Virus record (IMG/VR): IMGVR_UViG_3300027861_000017
Span: 27,136 to 91,135 of that record
Origin: a virus
DNA length: 64,000 nt
Direction: 5' to 3' (one strand)
Shown: positions 40,133 to 47,517 of the stretch, piece after piece
Layout: each line of letters begins with the position of its first letter
How positions within the stretch are numbered: position 1 is the first letter of the stretch
Made by a program: the position numbers and the translations under genes
The notes under the pieces: model-generated
What the model was told of the DNA's origin: nothing
Databases searched by the model: none
Seen by the model: the letters and a program-made list of their open reading frames with translations, nothing else

Positions 40133-40281
40133 GCCTTCTCCACCGGTGCATCATCTGACGCATCTGTTAATGTTATCATGTCCGGCCAAATGAGAGCTAC
40201 AATTGGTAAAAATAACGCCATCACTATTATTACCGGCATAGCTATTAAAGATATTGCGAATTTCTTAGGTCTATTTTTCAT
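40129..40281 (-). CDS. Small membrane protein
   Basis: 50 residues, basic start (MKNRPKKFA), one long membrane segment, acidic end. Stop overlaps next start (ATGA). Confidence 0.68.
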   Translation of the reverse strand: MKNRPKKFAISLIAMPVIIVMALFLPIVALIWPDMITLTDASDDAPVEKA

Positions 40282-40282
40282 G

Positions 40283-40594
40283 TTATCCCTTCCTCCTGTA
40301 AGGTGACGGAATTTGCTGTTGGTTATGGTATCTTTTTTTTAACTTATATTTATATTTATAAGCTGTTAGAACTACACTCCATTTCCTTGTATATAATAAA
40401 AACATATCTTTATTCTTAAACCTAGTCTTCCACCTTGTAACATGTCTACTAACTCTATTTATAAAAACTGCTTCTTGTGTTTGTATTCTTCTTTTTAATT
40501 CCGTATGATCATCATCTGTTAGAGCAATTCCAAATCTTTGCCACATTCTATTTTTTAAATGTTTATATTTGTTTTCCAAATGATCAATAGTCAT
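40283..40594 (-). CDS. Relative of 26534-26839
   Basis: 103 residues, basic: MWQRFGIALTDDDHTELKRRIQTQEAVFINRVSRHVTRWKTRF...LYTRKWSVVLTAY aligns block by block with 26534-26839. The family is common in phages and resembles nuclease-type folds only loosely. Confidence 0.76.
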   Translation of the reverse strand: MTIDHLENKYKHLKNRMWQRFGIALTDDDHTELKRRIQTQEAVFINRVSRHVTRWKTRFKNKDMFLLYTRKWSVVLTAYKYKYKLKKRYHNQQQIPSPYRRKG

Positions 40595-40596
40595 AG

Positions 40597-41088
40597 TTAT
40601 AACCACTCCAGATTTCTAAATTTTTGAGTGTATGTTTCTTCGGTTTCTACTATACGGGTGTTTTCCTTGAAATTTTTAAGTTGATCTATTATCTCTTTAG
40701 CTAGATGTAACTTAAACTCATCACTCATGTAATCGGAATAATCAGCAGCGTGTAAAAGGATATAGCAAAATTCGTTTATCTCATCATTAGCTAAATCAGC
40801 GTATTCCATCAATTCATCTTTCTTATCTTGTATATCACATAGATCTTCACTTTGAACTTTCTCTATTTTTAAAAACACTATGTCACTATCATTAGGTAAA
40901 TCGCTAAATTGCCATTTCTTACCACAATCACATATAAATGGAGCATGGCGATTGGCATCTAATGCTACATCTTTAGGAACGGAATCATAGTTATAAAATC
41001 TTAGAATACAAGATCCACTTTTAGATTGCCCACTAAGTTCGGTTCCACAAGCTGGACATTCAAAACAAATTGTGTCGTATGTTCCCAT
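40597..41088 (-). CDS. Conserved phage protein with zinc site
   Basis: 163 residues: YDTICFECPACGTELSGQSKSGSCILRFY...DANRHAPFICDCGKKW is the family core (CPxCG...QSK...NRHAPFxCxxCG), a zinc site. C-terminal half helical and acidic. Function unknown. Confidence 0.84.
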   Translation of the reverse strand: MGTYDTICFECPACGTELSGQSKSGSCILRFYNYDSVPKDVALDANRHAPFICDCGKKWQFSDLPNDSDIVFLKIEKVQSEDLCDIQDKKDELMEYADLANDEINEFCYILLHAADYSDYMSDEFKLHLAKEIIDQLKNFKENTRIVETEETYTQKFRNLEWL

Positions 41089-41110
41089 TATTACTCCTTT
41101 TAAAAATTTG

Positions 41111-41177
41111 GGCTATGGCATATTAGCTGATCAAGGGAGTTGAGATATGCACTCTTTGGAACTCCCGCTACATAGCC
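41111..41177 (-). ncRNA. Pseudoknotted RNA, 20 perfect base pairs
   Basis: Minus strand: P1 GGCTATG/CATAGCC encloses interleaved P2 GGGAGTT/AACTCCC and P3 GCATAT/ATATGC. All three helices are perfect within 67 bases, hardly expected by chance. An alternative non-knotted form keeps P1 and P2 only. Not a known riboswitch or ribozyme that I recognise. Lies in the tRNA region. Confidence 0.55.
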
Positions 41178-41179
41178 TC

Positions 41180-41234
41180 GGACTATAAATCGGAATCGAA
41201 CCGACAAAACTAGTATCACCAATTGCTATAGTCC
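41180..41234 (-). ncRNA. Short tRNA-like hairpin lacking an anticodon arm
   Basis: 55 bases: GGACTATAG/TTATAGTCC helix (9 bp), a D-loop-like AATTGGTGA, and a textbook T-arm GTCGG-TTCGATT-CCGAT. No anticodon arm. Either a deleted tRNA or a mimic. Confidence 0.45.
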
Positions 41235-41352
41235 TTTCACAATAAGCTCTAGTAACCACTCTTACTTCTCTCCACTTACAAGCTTCAATTTAAATGGCCA
41301 TCAGCTTCGGGCCTAGAAAGTTAAGATATTTCACTAGGTTATTGTAAACTGT

Positions 41353-41544
41353 AAGATGAGGTTGGATTTGCACCAACGTACCCACCAATGTGACCAGCAC
41401 TGGTTTGATCTTGGGTCTCAGGCATTACCACAATTATCTAGAATTTCATGATAATGGTTCTTGACTCCACATCCCTGCATGTGTCATTAACGCTTATGAT
41501 GTGTCGAATGTCGTCCTGGGCATTGCTACTTTGCTACGTCATCT
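41353..41544 (-). ncRNA. Possible interrupted tRNA
   Basis: The 3' end has a good T-arm GTTGG-TGCAAAT-CCAAC and CTCATCT; 190 bases upstream AGATGAC with a D-arm-like AGCAAAGTAGCAATGC could pair (6 bp). No anticodon stem found. The stretch between 41245 and 41640 outside tRNA-Gln otherwise holds no gene, only imperfect hairpins. Confidence 0.25.
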
Positions 41545-41551
41545 ATATAAT

Positions 41552-41625
41552 TGGCAGGCCATGGAAGAATCCAACTTCCGACGACAGGGCCAAGACCTGT
41601 TATGTTAGCACTACACCAATGGCCT
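41552..41625 (-). tRNA. tRNA-Gln (anticodon UUG)
   Basis: Acceptor AGGCCAT/ATGGCCT, anticodon stem ACAGG/CCTGT with loop TCTTGGC, T-arm GGAAG-TTGGATT-CTTCC, discriminator G and encoded CCA. Odd: C33 instead of U33, D-loop AGTGCTA without GG, non-standard T-loop. G73 and UUG agree with glutamine. Confidence 0.8.
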
Positions 41626-41646
41626 ATAACTCATTAATATTATTGA

Positions 41647-42024
41647 CTAGAAAGGGATTTCCCCACCCTCAACTGGTGGTCCTTCATCATCTGGTCTAGC
41701 ACCCTTACCAGACCCCAACATCTGCATCGACTGGACTACAAACTCATGGTTATATCTATTATTGCCGTCCTTGTCTTCGTATTTTCTAGTTTGATATTTA
41801 GCTGTTACTTGAACTTTATCACCACTAGCAAGATATTTCGCACAAATCTCAGAAAGTTTCCCCCATGCTACTAAATTAACCCATGTAGTGGTTTCGGTAT
41901 CCTTATATTTACTATTAACAGCTATTGAAAAATTGGACACTGATGTCCCACTTTCTATGAATCTTTCTTCTACGGCCTTACCTAAATTGCCAATAAACAC
42001 ACATAAATTTAAATCATTCCCCAT
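41647..42024 (-). CDS. ssb: Single-stranded DNA-binding protein
   Basis: 125 residues: LNLCVFIGNLGKAVEERF, VSNFSIAVNSKY, TTWVNLVAWGKLSEICAKYLASGDKVQVTAKYQTRKYEDKDGN form the bacterial SSB OB fold; short acidic tail ending GGEIPF, the partner-binding tip (consensus DDDIPF). Binds exposed ssDNA in phage replication with DnaB/RepO. Confidence 0.96.
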   Translation of the reverse strand: MGNDLNLCVFIGNLGKAVEERFIESGTSVSNFSIAVNSKYKDTETTTWVNLVAWGKLSEICAKYLASGDKVQVTAKYQTRKYEDKDGNNRYNHEFVVQSMQMLGSGKGARPDDEGPPVEGGEIPF

Positions 42025-42038
42025 ATTATACTCCCTTG

Positions 42039-42254
42039 TTAAAGATTTTCGAATTCCGTTTCCAATTGCCTCTTCTTATGTTCTAGATTAGCGATTGTAT
42101 TATTCTTTAGTGCGGTGAAATCTTCCTTTATAATATGCTCAAAATAATAAAAACAATCTTCAGGCTCTTTGCTCTTCCAACTATTAATAGCTTCTTGGTG
42201 ATCTTCTATCTCTTCTAATAATTTACTAGCTGTTTTTAATTTATCAATATTCAT
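42039..42254 (-). CDS. Hypothetical coiled-coil protein
   Basis: 71 residues: NIDKLKTASKLLEEIEDHQEAINSWK and IANLEHKKRQLETEFENL. Follows SSB. Start ATG 42254 from GGTGGG upstream. Not recognised. Confidence 0.75.
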   Translation of the reverse strand: MNIDKLKTASKLLEEIEDHQEAINSWKSKEPEDCFYYFEHIIKEDFTALKNNTIANLEHKKRQLETEFENL

Positions 42255-42426
42255 CGTCATCCCACCATTCATCTTTATATCCAGAATCAATTACAATATC
42301 CATGTCGCTTTCCCAACAGTCAGCGTTTTGATCACTGAAAAAGTCAACCATGCATTTAGCTACTTCTTTCTTTTTTTCTTGGGGGAGATAGCTACTTATT
42401 TTATTATAGAGTTCATCTGCTATCAT
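42244..42426 (-). CDS. Hypothetical small protein
   Basis: 60 residues: ADELYNKISSYLPQEKKKEVAKCMVDFFSDQNADCWESDMD, acidic end. GAGGAAGC before ATG 42426. Not recognised. Confidence 0.72.
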   Translation of the reverse strand: MIADELYNKISSYLPQEKKKEVAKCMVDFFSDQNADCWESDMDIVIDSGYKDEWWDDDEY

Positions 42427-42450
42427 GCTTCCTCTGCACCATCCCATATT

Positions 42451-42612
42451 CTACTCCTTTTCATCCGGATCATTTATATGAAATATCAAACAACACTCAT
42501 AGCATTCTATATCTCTACCTATTTCATCTTCCTCTATCTCATGCTTCTCTCTACAATATGGACAATCTACTAAAATAGGGATGTAAGGAACTGCACTTTT
42601 TATTTCACTCAT
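42451..42612 (-). CDS. Zinc-ribbon protein
   Basis: 53 residues: VDCPYCREKHEIEEDEIGRDIECYECCLIF, CxxC...CxxC. Start ATG 42612 in a GGGGAG context, overlapping the next gene's stop. Confidence 0.72.
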   Translation of the reverse strand: MSEIKSAVPYIPILVDCPYCREKHEIEEDEIGRDIECYECCLIFHINDPDEKE

Positions 42613-42775
42613 CCATATCTCCCCATAAATCATTCAGGTGTGATATTGGAACATAAAGAAACTTTGCTAACTTGAATTTCATATGAGCTATTTCTCTTTC
42701 AAGTTTTACTATCTCATCTTCCTTGTCTTTTAACATTCTCTTTAATTCAATTGTTCTTTCAGTTTCTTCACTCAT
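42605..42775 (-). CDS. Coiled-coil small protein
   Basis: 56 residues: RTIELKRMLKDKEDEIVKLEREIAHMK heptads then WGDMDE. ATG 42775 overlapped by 42768-42962. Function unknown. Confidence 0.7.
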   Translation of the reverse strand: MSEETERTIELKRMLKDKEDEIVKLEREIAHMKFKLAKFLYVPISHLNDLWGDMDE

Positions 42776-42962
42776 CTATCTCTTCCTTGAAGCCCATTTC
42801 CATGTTACCATATTTGAATGTATTTATAAAAAATACATTCTCGCAATGGGGGCATTCACGTTCTTTATTTAACTCTCCTATGGCCACAGAAAAATAAGTT
42901 TTACAATGGGGGCAACCAACACGAAATAACACCATATGCGGTCTAGCTTTTAGTAGTGTCAT
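42768..42962 (-). CDS. Zinc-ribbon protein
   Basis: 64 residues from ATG 42962 (AAGGGGG upstream): RVGCPHCKTYFSVAIGELNKERECPHCENVFF, a compact CPHC...CPHC ribbon. Resembles CPXCG-type small zinc ribbons. Confidence 0.76.
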   Translation of the reverse strand: MTLLKARPHMVLFRVGCPHCKTYFSVAIGELNKERECPHCENVFFINTFKYGNMEMGFKEEIDE

Positions 42963-43260
42963 CCTTATCCCCCTTATGTTTCTTGAGTATTTCATTTACG
43001 TATGCCTTTGCATCATCTGGAGACATCTTCTTAATATACATATAACCCACTACTGGTAATTGGAAGCCTACAAACCAAGATGTTGTTGCGTTTATTATAA
43101 AGGCTATTATGTATAATGCTGATACTAAGAGACAGGGGGACATTACATGCCACCAAGACCAATCTACTGCTCCTGATAGTTTCATTATTATAAATAGTAT
43201 ATTGGTGGGGACAATCAAACCCGTACTTTGTGATTGTGCTTTTGGTAAATTGGGGTCCAT
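42943..43260 (-). CDS. Membrane protein
   Basis: 105 residues: hydrophobic segments near residues 15-28, 38-58 and 60-74, cytoplasmic helical end YVNEILKKHKGDKDD. Not recognised. Confidence 0.78.
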   Translation of the reverse strand: MDPNLPKAQSQSTGLIVPTNILFIIMKLSGAVDWSWWHVMSPCLLVSALYIIAFIINATTSWFVGFQLPVVGYMYIKKMSPDDAKAYVNEILKKHKGDKDDTTKS

Positions 43261-43261
43261 A

Positions 43262-43441
43262 TTAAATCCTTTCGTTCCAAGCTTTAATCATATCTTCTTT
43301 TGTTTCGCCATTGTATCCTGTTTCTGAGCATGGTATCTTACATCCCTCACACCAGATAGCCCAGTTTTGTTGATCTCCACCGAGACTTCCCATTCTAGGT
43401 TGTCTACCACAGAATGGACATGGTTTCAATGTTTCTGTCAT
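43262..43441 (-). CDS. Lar-like (restriction alleviation) zinc protein
   Basis: 59 residues: LKPCPFCGRQPRMG...IWCEGCKIPCSETG...EDMIKAWNERI. The PCPFCG start, second Cys pair and A-x-x-x-W-N-x-R ending are the Lar-family pattern; two more copies lie at 48647 and 48888. Lar proteins in lambdoid phages counter type I restriction; that role is only inferred. Confidence 0.78.
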   Translation of the reverse strand: MTETLKPCPFCGRQPRMGSLGGDQQNWAIWCEGCKIPCSETGYNGETKEDMIKAWNERI

Positions 43442-43464
43442 ATATTACCTTTAGGAGGTGTATA

Positions 43465-43546
43465 TGGGAGAGGAAGGAATCGAACCTACATGCATTTAAG
43501 CGAGTGATTTACAGTCACCGAGACACACCACCTGTCTAACTCTCCC
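43465..43546 (-). tRNA. tRNA-Tyr (anticodon GUA)
   Basis: Class II: acceptor GGGAGAG/CTCTCCC, anticodon stem GGTGA/TCACT with loop CTGTAAA, long variable arm, T-arm with GTTCGATT, discriminator A, CCA not encoded. Its 5' end is at once preceded by the hairpin leader and promoter at 43559-43664. Confidence 0.92.
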
Positions 43547-43558
43547 AAAAAATTTCTA

Positions 43559-43632
43559 TTATTCATGTGCCGGTGAGGAGTAGAATTGACATTTGGAGGA
43601 TGTACATGAATAATCCCCACCGACACGAATAA
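43559..43632 (-). promoter_or_regulatory. Long imperfect hairpin leader before tRNA-Tyr
   Basis: Minus strand TTATTC+GTGTCGGTGGGGA pairs with TCCTCACCGGCAC+GAATAA (19 bp, two wobbles, AT bulge), 34-base loop containing CCTCC; a T6 run at 43552-43547 follows. It begins within a few bases of the expected start of the promoter 43636-43664. Attenuator or small stable RNA. Confidence 0.6.
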
Positions 43633-43635
43633 CTA

Positions 43636-43664
43636 TTTATAACATTTTGATCTATATAAGTCAA
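43636..43664 (-). promoter_or_regulatory. Sigma-70-like promoter for tRNA-Tyr
   Basis: TTGACT, 17 bases, TATAAA, close to consensus. The region 43665-43746 to its right holds no gene I can support. Confidence 0.75.
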
Positions 43665-43746
43665 GGGTTAATTAAGTTTTCTTATAATCTTCCCATGCCA
43701 TCACTTATAAAGCCTAGAAACATAACTGTTCCCCATTTAAAGATTA

Positions 43747-43977
43747 TTAAATTCTATTTCTAGTTGTTTTTTTTATTCTCTCACAATCTAATAATATTAT
43801 TTCTTTTATTTTATCAAAAGCTTCATTGGATAAATAATATGTATCAAAACTCTGGAAACTATAATAATCGTAATTATATGTCTTTTTTAATGTCTCCTGA
43901 CTATATCTGTTAACACTCTCTATTTCTCTCATTATTTCTACGCCTCTCTTAAATCTCTCTAAATCATTTAAATCCAT
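43747..43977 (-). CDS. Hypothetical helical protein
   Basis: 76 residues from ATG 43977 (AAGGAG inside the DnaB stop region): DLNDLERFKRGVEIMREIESVNRYSQETLKK. Coupled to DnaB. Not recognised. Confidence 0.74.
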   Translation of the reverse strand: MDLNDLERFKRGVEIMREIESVNRYSQETLKKTYNYDYYSFQSFDTYYLSNEAFDKIKEIILLDCERIKKTTRNRI

Positions 43978-43979
43978 AA

Positions 43980-45296
43980 TCACTCCTTGTATAAATTATC
44001 GAATCTGGTCTGTTCTTTCTTGAAGAGGAGATCTATCTTGCCTGTAGCTCCATTCCTCTGCTTTGCTATTATTAGCTCTGCTTTGCCTTTGTTGTCTGCA
44101 TTTTTATTGTATTGTTCATCACGATACATAAACAATATTAAATCACTATCCTGCTCCGTCGATCCAGAATCTCTCAAATCAGCCATGTGAGGACGTTTGT
44201 CTGGCCTATCCTCTACCTTTCTATTTAATTGAGAAAGTAGTAATACAGGAGCACCGAAATCCTTAGCAAGGGCTTTTGCTCCCTTAGTTATATTGGCCAC
44301 TTCGTTTTCCCTGTTATACCCCTCTCCTTCAACAAGACCTAAGTAATCAATAACCACTAAGGCTATATCACCAACCAGCCTGACTATCTTTCTTAATGCC
44401 GATCTCATGTCTAATATGCTAATACCTGATCTGTCATCTATGTACATTGGGAATCCGGATAGTTTGTTTGCACTGTCTGTTATTTTGGACCAATGATCGT
44501 CTTTTAATGTTCCGGTTCTTAGTTTATTGGAGTCTACACCCGAATCCAAGCTAATCAACCTTACTCCCAGTGATTCCTTTGACATCTCCAGGCTGAATAT
44601 AGCTATAGCTTTGTCCGTAACTTTCGAGGCATTGTACGCTACGTTAATGGCAAAGGCTGTCTTGCCCATACTAGGTCTACCTGCCAACACAATAAGATCG
44701 GTAGGCTGAAGCCCTGCTGTCATTCGATCTAAATCATGAAAGCCAGTTGGTAAACCAGTTAAAGATCCCTCGGTGCTGTAGGCCCTCTCTATCTCCTTAA
44801 ACGACTCTTTCATAACATCGTTCATGGGAGACAGCTCCACGTCGCTCTTGACTTGGGCTATATCGTGTATCCCGTGTTCTGCAAGCTCTATTAACTCTTT
44901 CGTTTCTAGACTCTTATCAAAGCATGACTCTATCGTGTTGGAACAAGATATGATAAGCCTACGCCTAACAGACAGGTCTCTGATTATTTCAGCATGATAT
45001 GTTATCCCTGCTGATGTAGACATGCCGTCTATAAGAGATGTTATATACTCATTGCCACCACATTTTTCTATCTTACCCTTTTTAGTTATATGCTCAGATA
45101 GTGTAACGAAGTCAATTACTTCTGATTCCTCATAGATACATAACATACTATCAAATATAGTTTGATGCCCTTCTCTATAGAAATCTAATGGTGATACAAT
45201 ATTAATGATCCTGTCTATTGAATCATTGTTAAGTAGTATGCCGCCTAAGACTGCCCGTTCAGCATCTAAATTATGTGGGGGAGGCTTTGATATCAT
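43980..45296 (-). CDS. dnaB: Replicative DNA helicase, DnaB type
   Basis: 438 residues: N-terminal domain (PHNLDAERAVLGGILL...), linker, RecA-like domain with Walker A GRPSMGKT (about residue 205), IFSLEMSKE, Walker B LVVIDYLGL-type segment (IALVVIDYLG), LSQLNRKVEDR and the arginine-finger region. Ends TGA at 43980. Unwinds DNA 5' to 3' at the phage fork; loaded by the RepO-like initiator at 54924. Full length and intact motifs. Confidence 0.97.
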   Translation of the reverse strand: MISKPPPHNLDAERAVLGGILLNNDSIDRIINIVSPLDFYREGHQTIFDSMLCIYEESEVIDFVTLSEHITKKGKIEKCGGNEYITSLIDGMSTSAGITYHAEIIRDLSVRRRLIISCSNTIESCFDKSLETKELIELAEHGIHDIAQVKSDVELSPMNDVMKESFKEIERAYSTEGSLTGLPTGFHDLDRMTAGLQPTDLIVLAGRPSMGKTAFAINVAYNASKVTDKAIAIFSLEMSKESLGVRLISLDSGVDSNKLRTGTLKDDHWSKITDSANKLSGFPMYIDDRSGISILDMRSALRKIVRLVGDIALVVIDYLGLVEGEGYNRENEVANITKGAKALAKDFGAPVLLLSQLNRKVEDRPDKRPHMADLRDSGSTEQDSDLILFMYRDEQYNKNADNKGKAELIIAKQRNGATGKIDLLFKKEQTRFDNLYKE

Positions 45297-45430
45297 CTAG
45301 TAATCGTCTTCTCACACACTGTGCATCTAAATCCCTTATTATCATCCATAAGATTCATGACTCTGAGTTTTTTACCGTATCTCTTGTCTTGGAATTCGCT
45401 TTTACAAGAACATCTTTTTATTACAACCAT
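45293..45430 (-). CDS. Small zinc protein
   Basis: 45 residues: IKRCSCKSEFQDKRYGKKLRVMN...FRCTVCEKTITR. CxC...CxxC, known small phage family; ATGA overlap with DnaB. Confidence 0.74.
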   Translation of the reverse strand: MVVIKRCSCKSEFQDKRYGKKLRVMNLMDDNKGFRCTVCEKTITR

Positions 45431-45437
45431 GTTAACC

Positions 45438-45596
45438 TCAATAATTAATTAATAAATTCACACCCACCAGGGAAACCAAAGTGCCACATAAAAACATATT
45501 CATATTTTTGAACAATAATGATTCTATCACAAGGAGGATACCTCTAAGTATAACAAATATAGATATTATGTCTAAAATCATTAAAAATGTCTCCAT
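45438..45596 (-). CDS. Small membrane protein
   Basis: 52 residues, two hydrophobic segments (residues 4-28 and 33-50). Not recognised. The stop is TGA. Confidence 0.66.
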   Translation of the reverse strand: METFLMILDIISIFVILRGILLVIESLLFKNMNMFLCGTLVSLVGVNLLINY

Positions 45597-45598
45597 AC

Positions 45599-45820
45599 CT
45601 AATCTCTCCCTGTAGGTATTGTACCAGCTAACTCTATAAGTTGTGTCTCGGTCATATGGTTAATTCTACCAAGGACATCTAAGTATGCCATATCATCAGA
45701 CACTGTAACTCCAGATATAATACCATCTGTACCTACTCTAGTAACTACAGATTTAATACCTACCATCTTTGCTATTGTTACTATTGCTGTTGTTGCCATT
45801 TTCCTGTACTTTTCTTTCAT
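45599..45820 (-). CDS. Hypothetical small protein
   Basis: 73 residues: ATTAIVTIAKMVGIKSVVTRVGTDGIISGVTVSDDMAYLDVLG, alternately hydrophobic and beta-like. Not recognised. Confidence 0.75.
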   Translation of the reverse strand: MKEKYRKMATTAIVTIAKMVGIKSVVTRVGTDGIISGVTVSDDMAYLDVLGRINHMTETQLIELAGTIPTGRD

Positions 45821-45846
45821 GTCTGCTCTCCTTGTAATCTATATGG

Positions 45847-46221
45847 TTAGTTGGCTCTAAAGCTGACTGATTCATTGTAATATCCGTTACTCTCTCCATA
45901 CCAGCTTATTGTGACAGATCCCTTAATAGTTGATAGCTTGTAAAATGTCCAAGTAAAACAATCTTGATACTCTGGTATATTTACACCTTCTGGATTCACA
46001 TCCGGTTCATTATCAATCTCCTCTGCTATTAATAGGGGAGAATCTATTAAATCTTCTAAATCTCCTACGATATCAACTATATCGCATGATTCACATCAAT
46101 CTTGTTCGTGATATAAATAATATTTCTTGCCAGTGTTAGTAATAAAAAGCATTAGATCATCACCTACGCCACCCTCAATTTTAGCTATCGACCTACCTTT
46201 CAAATCTTCGAATTTATCCAT
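45847..46221 (-). CDS. DUF7448-like protein with in-frame UGA at an expected Cys (candidate selenoprotein)
   Basis: 125 codons from ATG 46221 (AAGGAGG upstream) to TAA 45847, uninterrupted except TGA at codon 42 (46098-46096). The family core is normally YHxQDCCESVYIEDIVGDL; here it reads YLYHEQD-[TGA][13 protein letters not shown] and goes on [21 protein letters not shown]. So UGA sits where the first Cys of the pair is expected. Just downstream an 8-bp hairpin TGCGATAT-AGTTG-ATATCGTA (46086-46066) has G then U in its loop, 17 bases after UGA, within the usual range for a bacterial SECIS. No SelB- or tRNA-Sec-like gene is in the window. Alternative: recent nonsense mutation. Confidence 0.6.
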
Positions 46222-46441
46222 CCTCATCCTCCTTGTTGTATATTTTCTCACAAAGTAACTCCATCATTTCATGGAAGCCTTTCGATACATCATAATCCTC
46301 AAATGTTATATGCATTACTGGGCCAACTACCGGACCATCTTGTTTACCATCTCTATGAAGCCAAACGCTTATACAATTATCATCATAACTATATGTGAAT
46401 ATTGCGTTTTCTGGTATCATTATATCTAATGTTTTCATCAT
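46214..46441 (-). CDS. Hypothetical small protein
   Basis: 75 residues: TLDIMIPENAIFTYSYDDNCISVWLHRDGKQDG beta-rich, helical C terminus. Overlaps the start of the next gene by 8 bases. Not recognised. Confidence 0.75.
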   Translation of the reverse strand: MMKTLDIMIPENAIFTYSYDDNCISVWLHRDGKQDGPVVGPVMHITFEDYDVSKGFHEMMELLCEKIYNKEDEDG

Positions 46442-46656
46442 TACTTTATCTCTTTGTAGTTTAATATTGTTAACATTTTAACATCACGATAACCAACTTC
46501 TTCCTTAAGGTATTCACATTCTATTTGAGTTTCTAGTCTTTTTAAATCCCCATTATTTGATATACTGCCACCATCAAAATAAATTATAGTACTGCCAAAA
46601 TCACTACGCCATGTATCGGAAGAGTAAAAATTAAACGATACGAAGTATTTCATCAT
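46441..46656 (-). CDS. Hypothetical small protein
   Basis: 71 residues beginning KYFVSFNFYSSDTWRSDFGSTIIYFDGG. Not recognised; the next gene upstream shares a similar layout (YFVHYRILLLKSG). Confidence 0.72.
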   Translation of the reverse strand: MMKYFVSFNFYSSDTWRSDFGSTIIYFDGGSISNNGDLKRLETQIECEYLKEEVGYRDVKMLTILNYKEIK

Positions 46657-46661
46657 TCCCT

Positions 46662-46889
46662 TTATAATTTCGATAAATTAATTATATCTATATTAGGATA
46701 TCTACTACTAATCTTGTAATAATTATTTCTTAAAAATTCTATTAAATCATCCATATCTTCATTACTTGATATTTCTTTAAAATTAATGACCTCACTCACG
46801 TAGTCCTTTTCTGGGTGCGGCGGCCCTATTGTTCCAGATTTTAAAAGTAATATTCTATAATGCACAAAGTATTTTTTATATTGCATCAA
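46662..46889 (-). CDS. Hypothetical small protein, similar to 46441-46656
   Basis: 75 residues: KKYFVHYRILLLKSGTIGPPHPEKDYVSEVINFKEISSNEDMDDL, ending KLSKL-like IDIINLSKL. Resembles its neighbour (aromatic start, helix, ends near INY/INL). Not recognised. Confidence 0.72.
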   Translation of the reverse strand: MMQYKKYFVHYRILLLKSGTIGPPHPEKDYVSEVINFKEISSNEDMDDLIEFLRNNYYKISSRYPNIDIINLSKL

Positions 46890-46914
46890 TTAACATCTCC
46901 TATTATTTATAAAT

Positions 46915-47433
46915 TTAAATATTTGTACGCACACAACGCACATTAAATCTACTAGTTCTAAAGGTAGAATCCACACTCCCACAATTTAAATTAACCCACC
47001 AAGCTTCATACGTACTAGCTACACACGGATAAAGCGTCCAATAACAGCCATCTAGATACCCTGGCCTCAAAGTAGTGAACCCAGGGAAATTGGTAGCCGG
47101 TTCATAACTTTCATAACTAATTAAGTCAACTAATTCTTTTACAGTGGGCAATCTCCAATCACAATAACCATCATCTCTTAAATTTTTAGCATATTCCATC
47201 GCTTCATCCCATTCCATTTTACCTGCTACCCTTGCTTGCCATATTATATTATTCGAAGAATGACTACTGGGCTTGGCTTCAGACTTGCTTGGTAATAATT
47301 TATATTCTTTGGAAATATGTGCATCTACCATCATACTAATTATATTAAATAATAATTCCAATTTAGTTTCAGATAGAGGCATTTTATTATAATCCATACA
47401 ATCTAAATGTAAATCTTTGCTTAACCGTTCCAT
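46915..47433 (-). CDS. DUF1566 (Lcl C-terminal) domain protein
   Basis: 172 residues. The C-terminal two thirds (WQARVAGKMEWDEAMEYAKNLRDDGYCDWRLPTVKELVDLI...YWTLYPC...AWWVNLNCG...FNVRCVR) is a typical DUF1566/C-type-lectin-like fold, with the DWRLPTVKEL signature. Usually found in surface proteins; here there is no signal peptide, and the N terminus is a helical region. Could be a virion or carbohydrate-binding protein. Confidence 0.88.
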   Translation of the reverse strand: MERLSKDLHLDCMDYNKMPLSETKLELLFNIISMMVDAHISKEYKLLPSKSEAKPSSHSSNNIIWQARVAGKMEWDEAMEYAKNLRDDGYCDWRLPTVKELVDLISYESYEPATNFPGFTTLRPGYLDGCYWTLYPCVASTYEAWWVNLNCGSVDSTFRTSRFNVRCVRTNI

Positions 47434-47517
47434 TAATTCCGATATTGATCTGACATTTTTATACTACACTCCTGTTTGTATATTTTTATAATCTACTAGA
47501 CCACATCATTATTTTTA

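Noticed and set aside
41180-41234. Group I intron P7-type pairing (GGACTATA/TATAGTCC)
   Set aside because: Only one pairing element found; the enclosed T-arm points to tRNA instead, and no catalytic core or splice sites were found.
45847-46221. Global recoding of UGA
   Set aside because: Many genes, such as DnaB (43980) and 45438-45596, end in UGA with tight overlaps to the next start, so UGA is a normal stop.
46915-47433. Diversity-generating retroelement target
   Set aside because: No reverse transcriptase, template repeat or adenine-rich variable repeat in the window.
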